Positions 8,705-17,661 of a stretch of DNA of 64,000 bases are shown piece after piece. The notes beneath the pieces are model-generated. The model was not told where the DNA came from, made no database searches, and worked only from the letters and a program-made list of their open reading frames with translations. This DNA is from Vibrio aquaticus (GTDB lineage: Bacteria > Pseudomonadota > Gammaproteobacteria > Enterobacterales > Vibrionaceae): contig NZ_RXZH01000001.1 of assembly GCF_003970385.1 (NCBI RefSeq), forward strand, positions 935,300-999,299. The letters are read 5' to 3'. Within the stretch, counting starts at the first letter, position 1. Each line of letters begins with the position of its first letter. The position numbers and the translations under genes are program-made.

Positions 8705-8818
8705 TTTCTTCTTATTCAGCTTTTTCGAACGACTAGCTCTAATCCCTCCGCTCATGTTGCCAGACCAAAGCGCTAAACTGAGTTCATTCAATCAAGAATG
8801 ACATCAAGGAGCTTTGTT

Positions 8819-9667
8819 ATGAGCAACGTGAGAACAATTAATCAAATCATCCGAGCGCATGCGACTTCTGATGGTGATGGCGTAAAAATTCAACGTGTCG
8901 CCGGTTTCAATAATGCCCAATTCTCGCCATTTCTAATGGTTGATGAGCTTAAATCGGATCAACGTTCTGATTACGTGGGCGGCTTTCCTCCTCATCCTCA
9001 TCGTGGTATTGAAACCTTAACCTATATGATGAAAGGGCACTTCCAGCACAAAGACCATATGGGCAATGTCGGTGAGCTTCGTTCAGGCGGGGCGCAGTGG
9101 ATGGCTGCAGGGCGAGGCGTGATTCATAGCGAAATGCCAATTATGGAAGAGGGCGATTTGCACGGTTTTCAAATTTGGATTAATCAGCCAGCGCGCGACA
9201 AAATGAAGCCAGCACAATACTTTGACTTTCAGCCAGAGATGATAACTGAGCACACTTCTGAACAGAGTGGGTTGCTGCGAGTGTTAGCCGGTTCCATTAT
9301 TGCTGATGGCCAAGTTTTGCACGGGCCACTTGATAAAACGGGCGTTGAGCTAAGTGTGACTGATTGGCGAGCAAATCAAGGTCAACATACTCGCATAGAA
9401 CTTCCGGATCAGTTCAATGTGATGATATATGCCTACCAAGGTGAGATTTTGCTCGGAGATAAACGTGTTAAGCAAGGTGAGCTCGCACTATTAACTAAAG
9501 GTGAGCAGTTGGCATTAGAGGCATTAAAGCCTACCGGAGCACTGATTTTTTCTGGCCAACCGATTGATGAACCAGTCGTGCATTATGGACCGTTTGTGAT
9601 GAACAGCATGCAAGAGATAGAACAAGCGATCCACGACTATAATTCAGGTGTGTTCGAAACGTATTAA
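8819..9667 (+). CDS. Pirin family protein
   Basis: A 282-residue bicupin of the pirin/YhhW family. The first cupin has the metal-site motif GGFPPHPHRGIETLTYM and the later RSGGAQWMAAGRGVIHSEMP, both diagnostic. The C-terminal cupin is more degenerate. The start is placed at the ATG at 8819 because AAGGAG lies 7 nt upstream; an in-frame start 21 nt earlier lacks one. Bacterial pirins act as metal-dependent redox proteins or quercetinases, and the actual role here is unknown. A strong terminator follows about 90 bp downstream. Confidence 0.88.
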   Translation: MSNVRTINQIIRAHATSDGDGVKIQRVAGFNNAQFSPFLMVDELKSDQRSDYVGGFPPHPHRGIETLTYMMKGHFQHKDHMGNVGELRSGGAQWMAAGRGVIHSEMPIMEEGDLHGFQIWINQPARDKMKPAQYFDFQPEMITEHTSEQSGLLRVLAGSIIADGQVLHGPLDKTGVELSVTDWRANQGQHTRIELPDQFNVMIYAYQGEILLGDKRVKQGELALLTKGEQLALEALKPTGALIFSGQPIDEPVVHYGPFVMNSMQEIEQAIHDYNSGVFETY

Positions 9668-9759
9668 CGTATCTGAACTACACTGGAAAAAGCTTGGAGC
9701 CCAATTTGTGCTCTACTGTGAAAAAATAAACAATCCACTGCCTGTTTATTTTGGATTAG

Positions 9760-9785
9760 CCACTCGATCGTCGAGTGGTTTTTTT
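9760..9785 (+). terminator. Rho-independent terminator after the pirin gene
   Basis: Perfect stem CCACTCGA / TCGAGTGG with loop TCG, followed by seven T. The rest of the 300-bp gap before the sensor kinase (9668-9967) shows no gene. Confidence 0.9.
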
Positions 9786-9967
9786 ATTTGTACTCCGCAG
9801 CAAGATCTTCTCAGACTCAACTTCAAGGTTTGCAGAATTTCTCACCACCGATTCCACAAATCTGATATTTACGGCTTTATTAATAAATTGTGGTGATGTT
9901 TTATGTGATTTGTTAAATGCCTTGAGCGTAAACCAGAGCGCTTTACTCAGTCGTAGAGAATGTCCTT

Positions 9968-11917
9968 GTGAATCAGAATGCTAGCCAAGACACCGATGTG
10001 CGTAGCACTCAACCAATCGGAAAGAATAGTCCCCGCAGCAAGTTCAAGTGGCGCGGTATTGAATTTCGCCTTGGCTTAGCGCTTGCGATGCTCTCGATGA
10101 CGACCTTGCTTTTGGCGCTGTACAGCTCGACCACTTACGACAAATTAGAACTGGCGTTGGTAGACCTCAAAGAAAAAGAGATCCCCGCATTAGAACAGGC
10201 AGCGCGTCTCAATGACATGGTGCGTCTAGTGATCACTGATGCCTCTCAACTGGTTGCCGCAGACTCTAACCTAGAGCGTCGTCATGCGATGGAGCGCATC
10301 GAAGAGAGCATCAATGGTATGAATCTGGTTCTCGCCCATTTTCCTGAATACCACGCCTATTTTAAAGACCTGATCATGCAGGTGAGTAACAGCTTAAGTT
10401 TGCTCTACCAAAGTGGTGAAGAATCCCGCCAACTAAATAAAGAGCTGCGCAACTTACTGGAAGGTTTTTATCCACTACTGCAACAAGTCAGTGAAGAACT
10501 GGATAACTTGCCCGAGAGCCAGAAATCTCGCCTTCAATATAGCCAACTCAAAGCTTTGCTGTTCTATCAATTAGGCCTAGTTGAAAAACTGTATAACGAT
10601 GGCAGCTTTAATGAGCTGGATTACACCACTTATCGTTTGGAACAACTTGGCCAAGAATGGTTTAGTTTGTGGTTGGCGAGTGGTCTTGCTGAATCGCTAC
10701 CAGCGTTAGATGAAAAGCTATCGGTTATCTACACTCTGGCTTCGCGATCTAGTCGATTAGTCCAGTTAAAAAATCAGGCGTTGGAGCACCATTATCAACA
10801 AGAGTTTTTGCTGGAAAATAGCCGTAAATATCTACATCAATTGTCGGTTCAAATTGAGCGTAATACCTCTAATGTGAACTTAGAAATTGACTCATCTATC
10901 GCTCAAGTTCAAAAGTCTCTCGCCTCGAATCGCACTTTCTCACTGGTGCTATCTGTGTTCAGTCTCTTTGCCGCAGCTGCTGTTGCTTGGTTCTATGTGC
11001 GCAAAAACATCTTGGAGCGATTGCTGAATTTAAGAGATGACATGTTCGCTATTTCAACCGGGCATTTAGATACTCAAATAGCGCTGAAAGGGCATGACGA
11101 AGTTACCCAAATGGCGAAGTCTCTACAGGTGTTCCAAGCGACCGCTAAAGTGGTGAAAAAGACCAATCAAAAGCTCGAAGCAGAGGTCGAAGAGCGCCGC
11201 ATGGCCGAAGAGCGATTAAGAGTGACCCAAGACGAGTTAGTGCAAGCGGGTAAGCTCGCCGCATTAGGCCAGTTAAGTGTAGGTATTACTCATGAAATCA
11301 ATCAACCGCTGACTGCGATCAGTAGTCATGCACGCAGCGCGAAAAAATGGTTAGAGCAAGACCGAACTGACAAGGCGACACAGAACTTAGATAAGATTGA
11401 AACCTTATTGGGCAAGGTAGCGGCGTTGACTCATCATCTTAAAGCTTTTTCACGCAAGAGTGATGGCCAAATTTCTTCGGTTGCCGTAATGCCGGTGGTG
11501 AACGATGCAATCGAGCTGTTTGCCAACAAAAAACTCCCGATCGTTTTAGATTGCTCTCTGTCACCACAAGCGAATGTGCGAGCGAATCCAATACGTTTAG
11601 AGCAAGTGCTGGTTAATCTCATCAGTAACGCGATTGATGCCGTCGAGCAGTGCTCTGAGCCATTAATCGTTGTTTGTGTAGAGTGTGCGGATAACGAAGT
11701 GACTATCGCAGTGAAGGACAATGGCAAAGGGATTGTCGCTGAAGATATCCCGCATATATTTGACCCGTTTTACACCCAAAAAGAGGTGGGTAAGGGCCTA
11801 GGTTTAGGTCTCTCCATCGCATTTAATATCATCAAGGATTTTGGTGGTTCGATTCGAGTTAACTCGCAGCTTAATGTCGGCAGCGAGTTTGTTGTACATC
11901 TAGAACAAGGCAGATAA
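9968..11917 (+). CDS. PgtB-like sensor histidine kinase
   Basis: A 649-residue membrane histidine kinase. Transmembrane helices near residues 34-53 and 320-342 flank a ~265-residue helical periplasmic sensor. A HAMP linker, a coiled coil, the H-box (GITHEINQPL, His near 442), N-box (NLISNAIDA) and G-boxes (DNGKGI; GKGLGLGLSIA) follow. Architecture and the downstream sigma-54 activator resemble the DctB/PgtB class. The start is a GTG; no better one was found. The response regulator begins 2 nt after the stop, so the two form one operon. The targets, judged from shared promoter motifs, are the downstream phosphodiesterase and PhnDCEE operons, so the ligand is probably a phosphorylated compound. 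That ligand is an inference. Confidence 0.85.
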   Translation: MNQNASQDTDVRSTQPIGKNSPRSKFKWRGIEFRLGLALAMLSMTTLLLALYSSTTYDKLELALVDLKEKEIPALEQAARLNDMVRLVITDASQLVAADSNLERRHAMERIEESINGMNLVLAHFPEYHAYFKDLIMQVSNSLSLLYQSGEESRQLNKELRNLLEGFYPLLQQVSEELDNLPESQKSRLQYSQLKALLFYQLGLVEKLYNDGSFNELDYTTYRLEQLGQEWFSLWLASGLAESLPALDEKLSVIYTLASRSSRLVQLKNQALEHHYQQEFLLENSRKYLHQLSVQIERNTSNVNLEIDSSIAQVQKSLASNRTFSLVLSVFSLFAAAAVAWFYVRKNILERLLNLRDDMFAISTGHLDTQIALKGHDEVTQMAKSLQVFQATAKVVKKTNQKLEAEVEERRMAEERLRVTQDELVQAGKLAALGQLSVGITHEINQPLTAISSHARSAKKWLEQDRTDKATQNLDKIETLLGKVAALTHHLKAFSRKSDGQISSVAVMPVVNDAIELFANKKLPIVLDCSLSPQANVRANPIRLEQVLVNLISNAIDAVEQCSEPLIVVCVECADNEVTIAVKDNGKGIVAEDIPHIFDPFYTQKEVGKGLGLGLSIAFNIIKDFGGSIRVNSQLNVGSEFVVHLEQGR

Positions 11918-11919
11918 CC

Positions 11920-13260
11920 ATGGCTATGCAAAAGAACATTACCCTCATTGATGATGAATTGGATGTGGTTGAAGCGGTGAGCGAGATGCTAGAGCTTGAA
12001 GGGTTCAGTGTGACGAGCTTTACCGATCCCAAGCTTGGCCTGAAATCGTTATCACTGGATAGCAAACAGGTGGTGCTGTGTGATGTCCGGATGCCGAACC
12101 TTGATGGTTTAGCCATGCTCGATGCGATTCAAAGTCGCGCGCCAAAATGCCAAGTGATTCTAATGAGTGGTCATGGCGACATCCCAATGGCAATTGAAGC
12201 GATGAAGCTTGGTGCATTTGATTTTATTGAGAAGCCTTTGCAAAGCGATGAGTTGATTGAAAAGCTCGATTTGGCGGCGACTCATATTCGTAATGTGCCA
12301 GAGGTGGCCTCCGAGTCAACGCAGTTACCGATCGAAGAGGTGGTGATTGGCGTTTCTAGCCAAATGGAGATGGTGCGAACTCAAGTGCTCGCCCTCGCAC
12401 GTACTGGGGTTGATACGATTATTAACGGTGAAACGGGTACGGGCAAAGAGGTGATTGCTCGCGCTCTGCATCAATATTCTGAGCGCCGAGACAAACCTTT
12501 TGTGGCGATTAACTGTGGCGGAATGACGGAAAGCATCATTGAAAGTGAGCTGTTTGGTCATGAAGCAGGCTCCTTTACCAGCGCCAATAAAAAACGCATT
12601 GGTAAGATAGAGCAAGCGCATGGCGGGACCTTGTTCCTTGATGAAATCGAAAGCATGCCAATCGCCGTGCAGATTAAATTGCTGCGCGTGATCCAAGAGC
12701 GCGTCATCGAGCGTGTCGGTGGTAACAGTTTAATACCGGTCGATATTGTTGTGGTCGCCGCGAGTAAAGCCGATCTAGCCGAACTCAGTAAACGAGGTGA
12801 GTTTCGCGCTGACCTTTTCTATCGCTTGAACATTGCCAGCTTAAATCTGCCGCCGTTAAGACAACGAAAAGAAGATATTCAATCTCTGTTTCGCCACTTT
12901 GTCGTGCAAGCGAGTCAGAAATATAAAACTCGCCCATCAACGCTCTATTCTGAGCAAATTCAGCAGCTATGTCGCCACGATTGGCCGGGGAATGTTCGTG
13001 AGCTAAGAAATGTCGCCGACCGTTTTGTGCTTGGAATTGTGGGTGAGGGCTTTGATCTGCAAGCGCCTCCTACTCAAGGGAATGATGCGTTCGCCTTTGA
13101 ACAACAGATGGAGCAGTATGAACGCAATGTACTGACTGAAGCGCTGATTGAGATGTCTGGCAACATCAATGAGGTTTCACTGCGGCTCAATCTGCCACGT
13201 AAGACCCTCTATCGTAAGATGAAAAAGCATCAACTCGATAAAGGGAATTTTAAAGCCTAG
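11920..13260 (+). CDS. PgtA/DctD-like sigma-54-dependent response regulator
   Basis: A 446-residue NtrC-family activator. The receiver domain has acidic residues LIDDE and a phospho-acceptor Asp near 55 (VLCDVRMPN). The AAA+ domain has Walker A GETGTGKE and Walker B-type GGTLFLDEI. A Fis-type helix-turn-helix ends the protein (NEVSLRLNLPRKTLYRKM). The sigma-54 contact loop, usually GAFTGA, reads GSFTSA here; the Phe and Thr are kept but Ala and Gly are replaced. Two sigma-54 promoters downstream share an operator-like motif at identical spacing, making this the obvious candidate regulator. It is co-transcribed with the sensor kinase. Confidence 0.88.
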   Translation: MAMQKNITLIDDELDVVEAVSEMLELEGFSVTSFTDPKLGLKSLSLDSKQVVLCDVRMPNLDGLAMLDAIQSRAPKCQVILMSGHGDIPMAIEAMKLGAFDFIEKPLQSDELIEKLDLAATHIRNVPEVASESTQLPIEEVVIGVSSQMEMVRTQVLALARTGVDTIINGETGTGKEVIARALHQYSERRDKPFVAINCGGMTESIIESELFGHEAGSFTSANKKRIGKIEQAHGGTLFLDEIESMPIAVQIKLLRVIQERVIERVGGNSLIPVDIVVVAASKADLAELSKRGEFRADLFYRLNIASLNLPPLRQRKEDIQSLFRHFVVQASQKYKTRPSTLYSEQIQQLCRHDWPGNVRELRNVADRFVLGIVGEGFDLQAPPTQGNDAFAFEQQMEQYERNVLTEALIEMSGNINEVSLRLNLPRKTLYRKMKKHQLDKGNFKA

Positions 13261-13267
13261 TCGACAA

Positions 13268-13282
13268 GACATAATTGACCCA
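13268..13282 (+). promoter_or_regulatory. Candidate activator site upstream of glpQ
   Basis: GACATAATTGACCCA matches sites at 14774 and 14808 (consensus GACA-N4-TGACCCA). Its first base is exactly 75 bp before the GG of the sigma-54 promoter, the same as for the 14808 site. Confidence 0.6.
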
Positions 13283-13340
13283 TCATAGAAGCTTAATAAA
13301 AGTATTATATTTATCTGTTTGAATTATAAGTGAAAAGTTT

Positions 13341-13357
13341 TTGGCACGTTGCGTGCT
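13341..13357 (+). promoter_or_regulatory. Sigma-54 promoter of the glpQ-like gene
   Basis: TTGGCACGTTGCGTGCT has the -24 GG and -12 GC with the required 10-nt spacing, and matches TTGGCACG-N4-TTGCA except in the -12 region. Confidence 0.75.
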
Positions 13358-13473
13358 TTTTAGACAATAGGCTGAGTGCAAAGCTAGGGAATGTTTCGTC
13401 ATCGGCGAACCGTAACGCTAAGTCACTGAGCCTGATAATAAACAAACTATTTTGCTGCAAGGAGAATCAACAG

Positions 13474-14685
13474 ATGAAGCAAATCTTAACCAGTGGTATC
13501 GCACTCTTATTAGGCGTTAGTTCAGTCGCTATGGCTGGCAATGAACCCGCACAAGTTGGGCCTCGACCATTATATCTAGTCAGTGATATGGAAGAGGGAC
13601 CACTGAAAACCAAATTGGAAAGCTGCGAGGCCGGCCCATTTTATCGTAGTGATTTTTCTATCGGCCACCGCGGCGCTGCAATGCAGTTTCCTGAGCATAC
13701 TAAAGAGTCTTACCTAGCGGCGATTGCGATGGGTGCTGGCGTTCTAGAATGCGATGTGACGTTTACCAAAGATAAAGAATTGGTTTGTCGTCATTCACAA
13801 AGCGATTTGCATACCACAACCGACGTACTTGCTCACCCTGAGCTAGCCAAGAAGTGTTCTGTGCCATTCAAGCCCGCTAATCCTGCGACAGGTGAAGATG
13901 CGCAAGTAGAGTGCCGTACATCTGACTTCACGTTAGCGGAGTTTAAGACCCTTAAAGGCAAAATGGATGGTGCGAACCCTAAAGCAACCACGATTGAAGA
14001 GTACATGAACGGCACTCCAGGTTGGCGTACCGATCTTTACTCGCAAACGGGTACTTTGATGACTCATGCTGAAAGTGCTGAGCTTTTCAAAAAGCATGGT
14101 GTGAAAGTGACGCCAGAGCTCAAATCAGCAAAAGTTGAGATGCCGTACAAAGGCTTTAGCCAAGCGGACTATGCGCAGAAGTTAGTGGATGAGTTAAAGG
14201 CCGCTGGTTTCTCAGCGAAAGATGCTTACGTGCAGTCGTTTAATCTTGATGATGTGAAATACTGGATTAAGAACGAGCCAGAGTTTGGTAAGCAAGCTGT
14301 CTACTTAGATGACCGTGTTTACAACCTAGAAGGCTTTACCGCGACGTTGGAAAACATGAAAGAGCTGTCGAAAGAGGGCGTACAAATCATCGCACCACCT
14401 CTGTATGCGCTAATTCAACTTGATGATAAGAACGCGATTGTGGAGTCAGAGTACGCTAAGTTAGCTAAGCAAGCGGATCTCGATATTATCGCTTGGACGC
14501 TAGAGCGCTCAGGTCCTTTAGCTCAAGGTGGTGGTTGGTACTACCAAACGGTGACAGAGCAGATCAATCAAGATGGTGACATGATGAAGGTACTTGATGT
14601 ACTGGCGAAAGATGTTGGCGTTCTTGGCGTGTTCAGTGATTGGCCATCAACAGTCACTTACTATGCGAACTGTATGGATATCTAA
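13474..14685 (+). CDS. glpQ: Secreted glycerophosphodiester phosphodiesterase
   Basis: A 403-residue periplasmic or secreted GDPD-family enzyme that hydrolyses glycerophosphodiesters to glycerol-3-phosphate and an alcohol. The signal peptide ([21 protein letters not shown]) is clear. The catalytic core is [14 protein letters not shown], then [10 protein letters not shown] and RHS, giving the catalytic His and the Glu-x-Asp metal ligands. The start is set at 13474 because AAGGAG precedes it and a signal peptide begins there; the longer in-frame GTG at 13330 lies within the sigma-54 promoter region. It is somewhat longer than E. coli GlpQ. It is controlled, by inference, by the upstream two-component system and followed by a terminator. 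Confidence 0.85.
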   Translation: MKQILTSGIALLLGVSSVAMAGNEPAQVGPRPLYLVSDMEEGPLKTKLESCEAGPFYRSDFSIGHRGAAMQFPEHTKESYLAAIAMGAGVLECDVTFTKDKELVCRHSQSDLHTTTDVLAHPELAKKCSVPFKPANPATGEDAQVECRTSDFTLAEFKTLKGKMDGANPKATTIEEYMNGTPGWRTDLYSQTGTLMTHAESAELFKKHGVKVTPELKSAKVEMPYKGFSQADYAQKLVDELKAAGFSAKDAYVQSFNLDDVKYWIKNEPEFGKQAVYLDDRVYNLEGFTATLENMKELSKEGVQIIAPPLYALIQLDDKNAIVESEYAKLAKQADLDIIAWTLERSGPLAQGGGWYYQTVTEQINQDGDMMKVLDVLAKDVGVLGVFSDWPSTVTYYANCMDI

Positions 14686-14730
14686 CACAGTGATGGCACC
14701 GGTTTGATACCGATAGACTTTATCTTATCT

Positions 14731-14756
14731 TAAAGGGGCGTTGAGCCCCTTTTTTA
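14731..14756 (+). terminator. Rho-independent terminator after glpQ
   Basis: AAAGGGGC / GCCCCTTT stem with a 5-nt loop and a T run. Confidence 0.9.
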
Positions 14757-14773
14757 GTGCTGGGTTTTTGTGG

Positions 14774-14788
14774 GACACAAATGACCCA
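14774..14788 (+). promoter_or_regulatory. Candidate activator site, distal, phn operon
   Basis: GACACAAATGACCCA, preceded by GG. A partly palindromic GGGACA-N4-TGACCC; the second copy begins 34 bp downstream, about three helical turns. Confidence 0.55.
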
Positions 14789-14807
14789 AAAGCATTATCT
14801 AGCGTTG

Positions 14808-14822
14808 GACACGGATGACCCA
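14808..14822 (+). promoter_or_regulatory. Candidate activator site, proximal, phn operon
   Basis: GACACGGATGACCCA. Its first base is 75 bp before the GG of the sigma-54 promoter, identical to the spacing upstream of glpQ. Confidence 0.6.
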
Positions 14823-14880
14823 AACTGTTTTTAGTTATCTAGTTATGATGGTAAGTGATTGAAAAATGAAAGATAAAATA

Positions 14881-14897
14881 TTGGCACGCGACCTGCT
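14881..14897 (+). promoter_or_regulatory. Sigma-54 promoter of the phnDCEE operon
   Basis: TTGGCACGCGACCTGCT: GG and GC separated by 10 nt. It lies about 47 bp before the phnD start. Confidence 0.8.
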
Positions 14898-14943
14898 ATA
14901 TGGGAAGGGAACATCAACAATAACGTGAATGTAAGGTTCTAAT

Positions 14944-15984
14944 ATGAAAAACAGTGTAAATGGATTGTTAATCGCTGGCTCTTTGCTGCTACCTTCTCTG
15001 GCGATGGCAAGTGAGTGTGCTACTCGCGGGGTACTGGACGATAGATACTGTGATGAAAACCAAGATCTAGTGGCGGATGCGCCAAAGGATGCCAACGAGT
15101 GGATCGACCCAAGCACCTTGGTATTTACCTATACGCCAGTTGAAGACCCAGCGCTTTATAAAGATGCGTTTGCCGATTTCCAAGCGCACCTAAGCAAGGT
15201 GACGGGCAAAAAGGTTATCTACTACACTGTTCACTCAAACTCAGCTCAGGTTGAAGCGATGCGTTCTGGCCGTCTTCACGTGGCTGGCTTCTCGACAGGT
15301 CCAACAGGTTATGCCGTTAACTTAGCGGGTTACGTGCCTATCGCAGTAAAAGGTGACGAATCGGGCTTCCAAGGCTACAACCTTGTGACCATCGTACGTA
15401 AAGACAGCGGCATTAATGAGATGGCGGATCTTAAAGGTAAGCGAGTTGCTCATACGTCTGCGTCTTCTAACTCGGGCAACCTGGCTCCACGCGCGTTATT
15501 CCCTGCTCAAGGTCTCGTGCCTGATCAAGACTACAAAGTGCTTTACTCTGGTAAGCATGACCAATCTATTTTAGGCGTATACAACGGAGACTACGATGCT
15601 GCGCCAGTTGCATCAGACGTGTATGACCGTATGGTGGCAGCAGGCCGTGTTGACGATTCTGAGCTGAAAATCATTTACCGCAGCCCTCGTTTCCCAACGT
15701 CTGCATTTGGTTACGCTTACAACCTAAAACCTGAATTGGCTGAGAAGATTAATGAAGCTTTCTTTAGCTACCGATTTACTCAAGAAATGAGCGATGCCTT
15801 TAAAGGTGCGGATCGTTTCTCGCCAATTACCTACCAAGAAGAGTGGGCGGTTATCCGTGATATCGCACACGCAACAGGCACGGCTTATACCAAAACGGGC
15901 CTAAAGAAACTTGCTGAGAAAGATGCTGCGAAGCGCGCTAAAAAGAAAGCGGCAGAGCTAGCAAAGCAAGCGACCAACCAATAA
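14944..15984 (+). CDS. phnD: PhnD-type phosphate/phosphonate-binding protein
   Basis: A 346-residue periplasmic substrate-binding protein with a signal peptide (MKNSVNGLLIAGSLLLPSLAMA). The PhnD/PtxB core includes VEAMRSGRLHVAGFSTGPT, DLKGKRVAHTSASSNSG and VYNGDYDAAPVASDVYDR. The mature N-terminus has a two-Cys extension with a DxNxD...D calcium-loop-like motif (YCDENQDLVAD). The last ~25 residues are a Lys/Ala-rich helix, unusual for a binding protein. It is the first gene of a four-gene ABC operon behind a sigma-54 promoter. No C-P lyase or phosphonatase genes are nearby, so the natural ligand may be a phosphate ester rather than a phosphonate; this is inference. Confidence 0.85.
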   Translation: MKNSVNGLLIAGSLLLPSLAMASECATRGVLDDRYCDENQDLVADAPKDANEWIDPSTLVFTYTPVEDPALYKDAFADFQAHLSKVTGKKVIYYTVHSNSAQVEAMRSGRLHVAGFSTGPTGYAVNLAGYVPIAVKGDESGFQGYNLVTIVRKDSGINEMADLKGKRVAHTSASSNSGNLAPRALFPAQGLVPDQDYKVLYSGKHDQSILGVYNGDYDAAPVASDVYDRMVAAGRVDDSELKIIYRSPRFPTSAFGYAYNLKPELAEKINEAFFSYRFTQEMSDAFKGADRFSPITYQEEWAVIRDIAHATGTAYTKTGLKKLAEKDAAKRAKKKAAELAKQATNQ

Positions 15985-16084
15985 TTCTCCAATAAATAAC
16001 CAATAAGTACGGTGTCCTTTGTGTAGGGCTCAGGGCATCGTACACCCTAAATTTAGGCTCAAGATATTAAAAAGGAAGAGTAGT

Positions 16085-16870
16085 ATGGCTGTAGCAAGCT
16101 GTGACAGAACTAAGTATGACGGAATAAAGATCAACAACCTTTTCCATGAGTACGTGGCAGGTAAGCCAATCCTTAAAGGTATTGATATTGATATCGACCA
16201 ACCGGGTATTATTGCCATCATTGGTCCATCGGGTACAGGTAAAAGTACATTGCTTCGCTGCATCAATCGCCTCAATGACCCAACCAGTGGTGAGATCCTA
16301 TTTGAAGGGGAAGACCTCACCAAACTGAATGGTCAGGCTCTACGTAAACAGCGTCGTCATATAGGTATGGTTTTTCAAGAGTACAATTTAGTTGAACGCC
16401 TAACCGTGATTGAAAACGTCTTAAGTGGTCGCTTGGGTTACATGTCTTCATGGAATGCTTGGCGTCGTAACTACTCAAAAGAAGATTTGCAGAAAGCGTT
16501 CGAGCTTTTGGAGTTCGTAGGCTTACAAGATTTTGCTAATCAGCGTGCCGACAGCCTTTCTGGTGGTCAACGTCAGCGCGTGGGTATTGCCCGTGCCGTT
16601 ATGCAAGACCCCTATATTTTATTGGCGGATGAACCGACCTCTTCACTCGACCCGAAAACGGCAGTTGAGATCATGGAGCTGATGGAAACTTTCGCCAAAG
16701 AAAAACAGATCCCTGTGTTGGTGAACATTCATGACGTGAATTTGGCTAAGCGTTTTGCTAACCGCATCATCGGTATGTGTAACGGCAAGGTTCATTACGA
16801 TGGTAGCCCAGAAGGCATCAGTGAAGAAGATCTCAAGATCATTTACGGAGGTGAGTCATGGCTGGATTAA
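16085..16870 (+). CDS. phnC: PhnC-type ABC transporter ATP-binding protein
   Basis: A 261-residue ABC ATPase with Walker [10 protein letters not shown], the Q-loop FQEYNL, signature [12 protein letters not shown], Walker [13 protein letters not shown] and the H-loop His (NIHDVN). Family matching points to PhnC, which energises uptake of phosphonate-like compounds. The ATG at 16085 is chosen because AAGGAAGAG lies just upstream; the frame is open further upstream but without a good site. Its 3' end overlaps the following permease gene by 13 bp. Confidence 0.88.
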   Translation: MAVASCDRTKYDGIKINNLFHEYVAGKPILKGIDIDIDQPGIIAIIGPSGTGKSTLLRCINRLNDPTSGEILFEGEDLTKLNGQALRKQRRHIGMVFQEYNLVERLTVIENVLSGRLGYMSSWNAWRRNYSKEDLQKAFELLEFVGLQDFANQRADSLSGGQRQRVGIARAVMQDPYILLADEPTSSLDPKTAVEIMELMETFAKEKQIPVLVNIHDVNLAKRFANRIIGMCNGKVHYDGSPEGISEEDLKIIYGGESWLD

Positions 16871-17661
16871 GCTCCTCATCTTCTGCGCCAATCAATGTCG
16901 AAAACCCATTTAAAGCATCATGGGCAAGCCGTTTAGGTGTCGCTGTTGTCGTGGCCTATTTGTTCTACAGCTTTTCAACTTTAGATTTAACGCTGGATAG
17001 ATTAATTATTGGTTTTGGTGAAAGCGAGCGCTTACTTTCTCGCATGTTCCCACCTGATTTTACTCGTTCAAGTTTGTTGTTGAGCGGACTGGCTGAGAGC
17101 TTACAAATTGCGATTATCTCTAGCTTCTTCGGTATCGTGATTTCGCTGTTCTTGGGCCTATTAGCAGCGCGTAACATGATGCCTTCCATTGTGTCGACGC
17201 CAGTGCGCGGCTTTATCGCGTTGTGTCGCTCATTCCATCCAGTCATCATCGCGATCTTGTTTGTAAAAGCGGTGGGCTTTGGTGCGCTCGCAGGGATTCT
17301 GACGCTAATTTTTGCTTCTATCGGTTTTATTGCCAAGCTGTTTGCTGAAGCGATTGAAGAGATCTCTTTTAAACAAGTTGAAGCGATTCGAGCAACGGGC
17401 GCGAGCTTTATCAGCGTGATTCTGTTTGCGGTCATGCCACAGGTATTTACACGTTTCATTGGATTTTCTAGCTACCAACTCGATTCAAATCTACGTAACT
17501 CGACCATGGTCGGCATCGTTGGCGCGGGTGGTTTAGGCGGAACATTGTTCTCAGCATTCCAACGCTTTGACTACGACTTTGTCGCGGCAATTCTGATTAC
17601 GATTATCGCACTGATTCTAGTGGGTGAGTTCTTGTCTAATGTAGTAAGGAGAATCTTCTAA
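16858..17661 (+). CDS. phnE: PhnE-type ABC permease, first copy
   Basis: A 267-residue inner-membrane permease with about six predicted helices and the EAA-type cytoplasmic loop ([20 protein letters not shown]). It overlaps the ATPase gene by 13 bp, and its stop overlaps the ATG of the second permease (TAATG). Two distinct PhnE-like subunits of the same length imply a heterodimeric channel. Confidence 0.87.
   Translation: MAGLSSSSSAPINVENPFKASWASRLGVAVVVAYLFYSFSTLDLTLDRLIIGFGESERLLSRMFPPDFTRSSLLLSGLAESLQIAIISSFFGIVISLFLGLLAARNMMPSIVSTPVRGFIALCRSFHPVIIAILFVKAVGFGALAGILTLIFASIGFIAKLFAEAIEEISFKQVEAIRATGASFISVILFAVMPQVFTRFIGFSSYQLDSNLRNSTMVGIVGAGGLGGTLFSAFQRFDYDFVAAILITIIALILVGEFLSNVVRRIF

Noticed and set aside
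12325-12696. 123-residue open frame antisense to the response regulator
   Set aside because: Fully inside the AAA+ domain coding region and without independent support.
13330-13473. Longer N-terminus for the glpQ-like protein
   Set aside because: It would cover the sigma-54 promoter and add 48 residues before a clear signal peptide with its own Shine-Dalgarno.
16965-17459. 164-residue open frame antisense to phnE
   Set aside because: A shadow of the permease gene with no ribosome site and no recognisable family.
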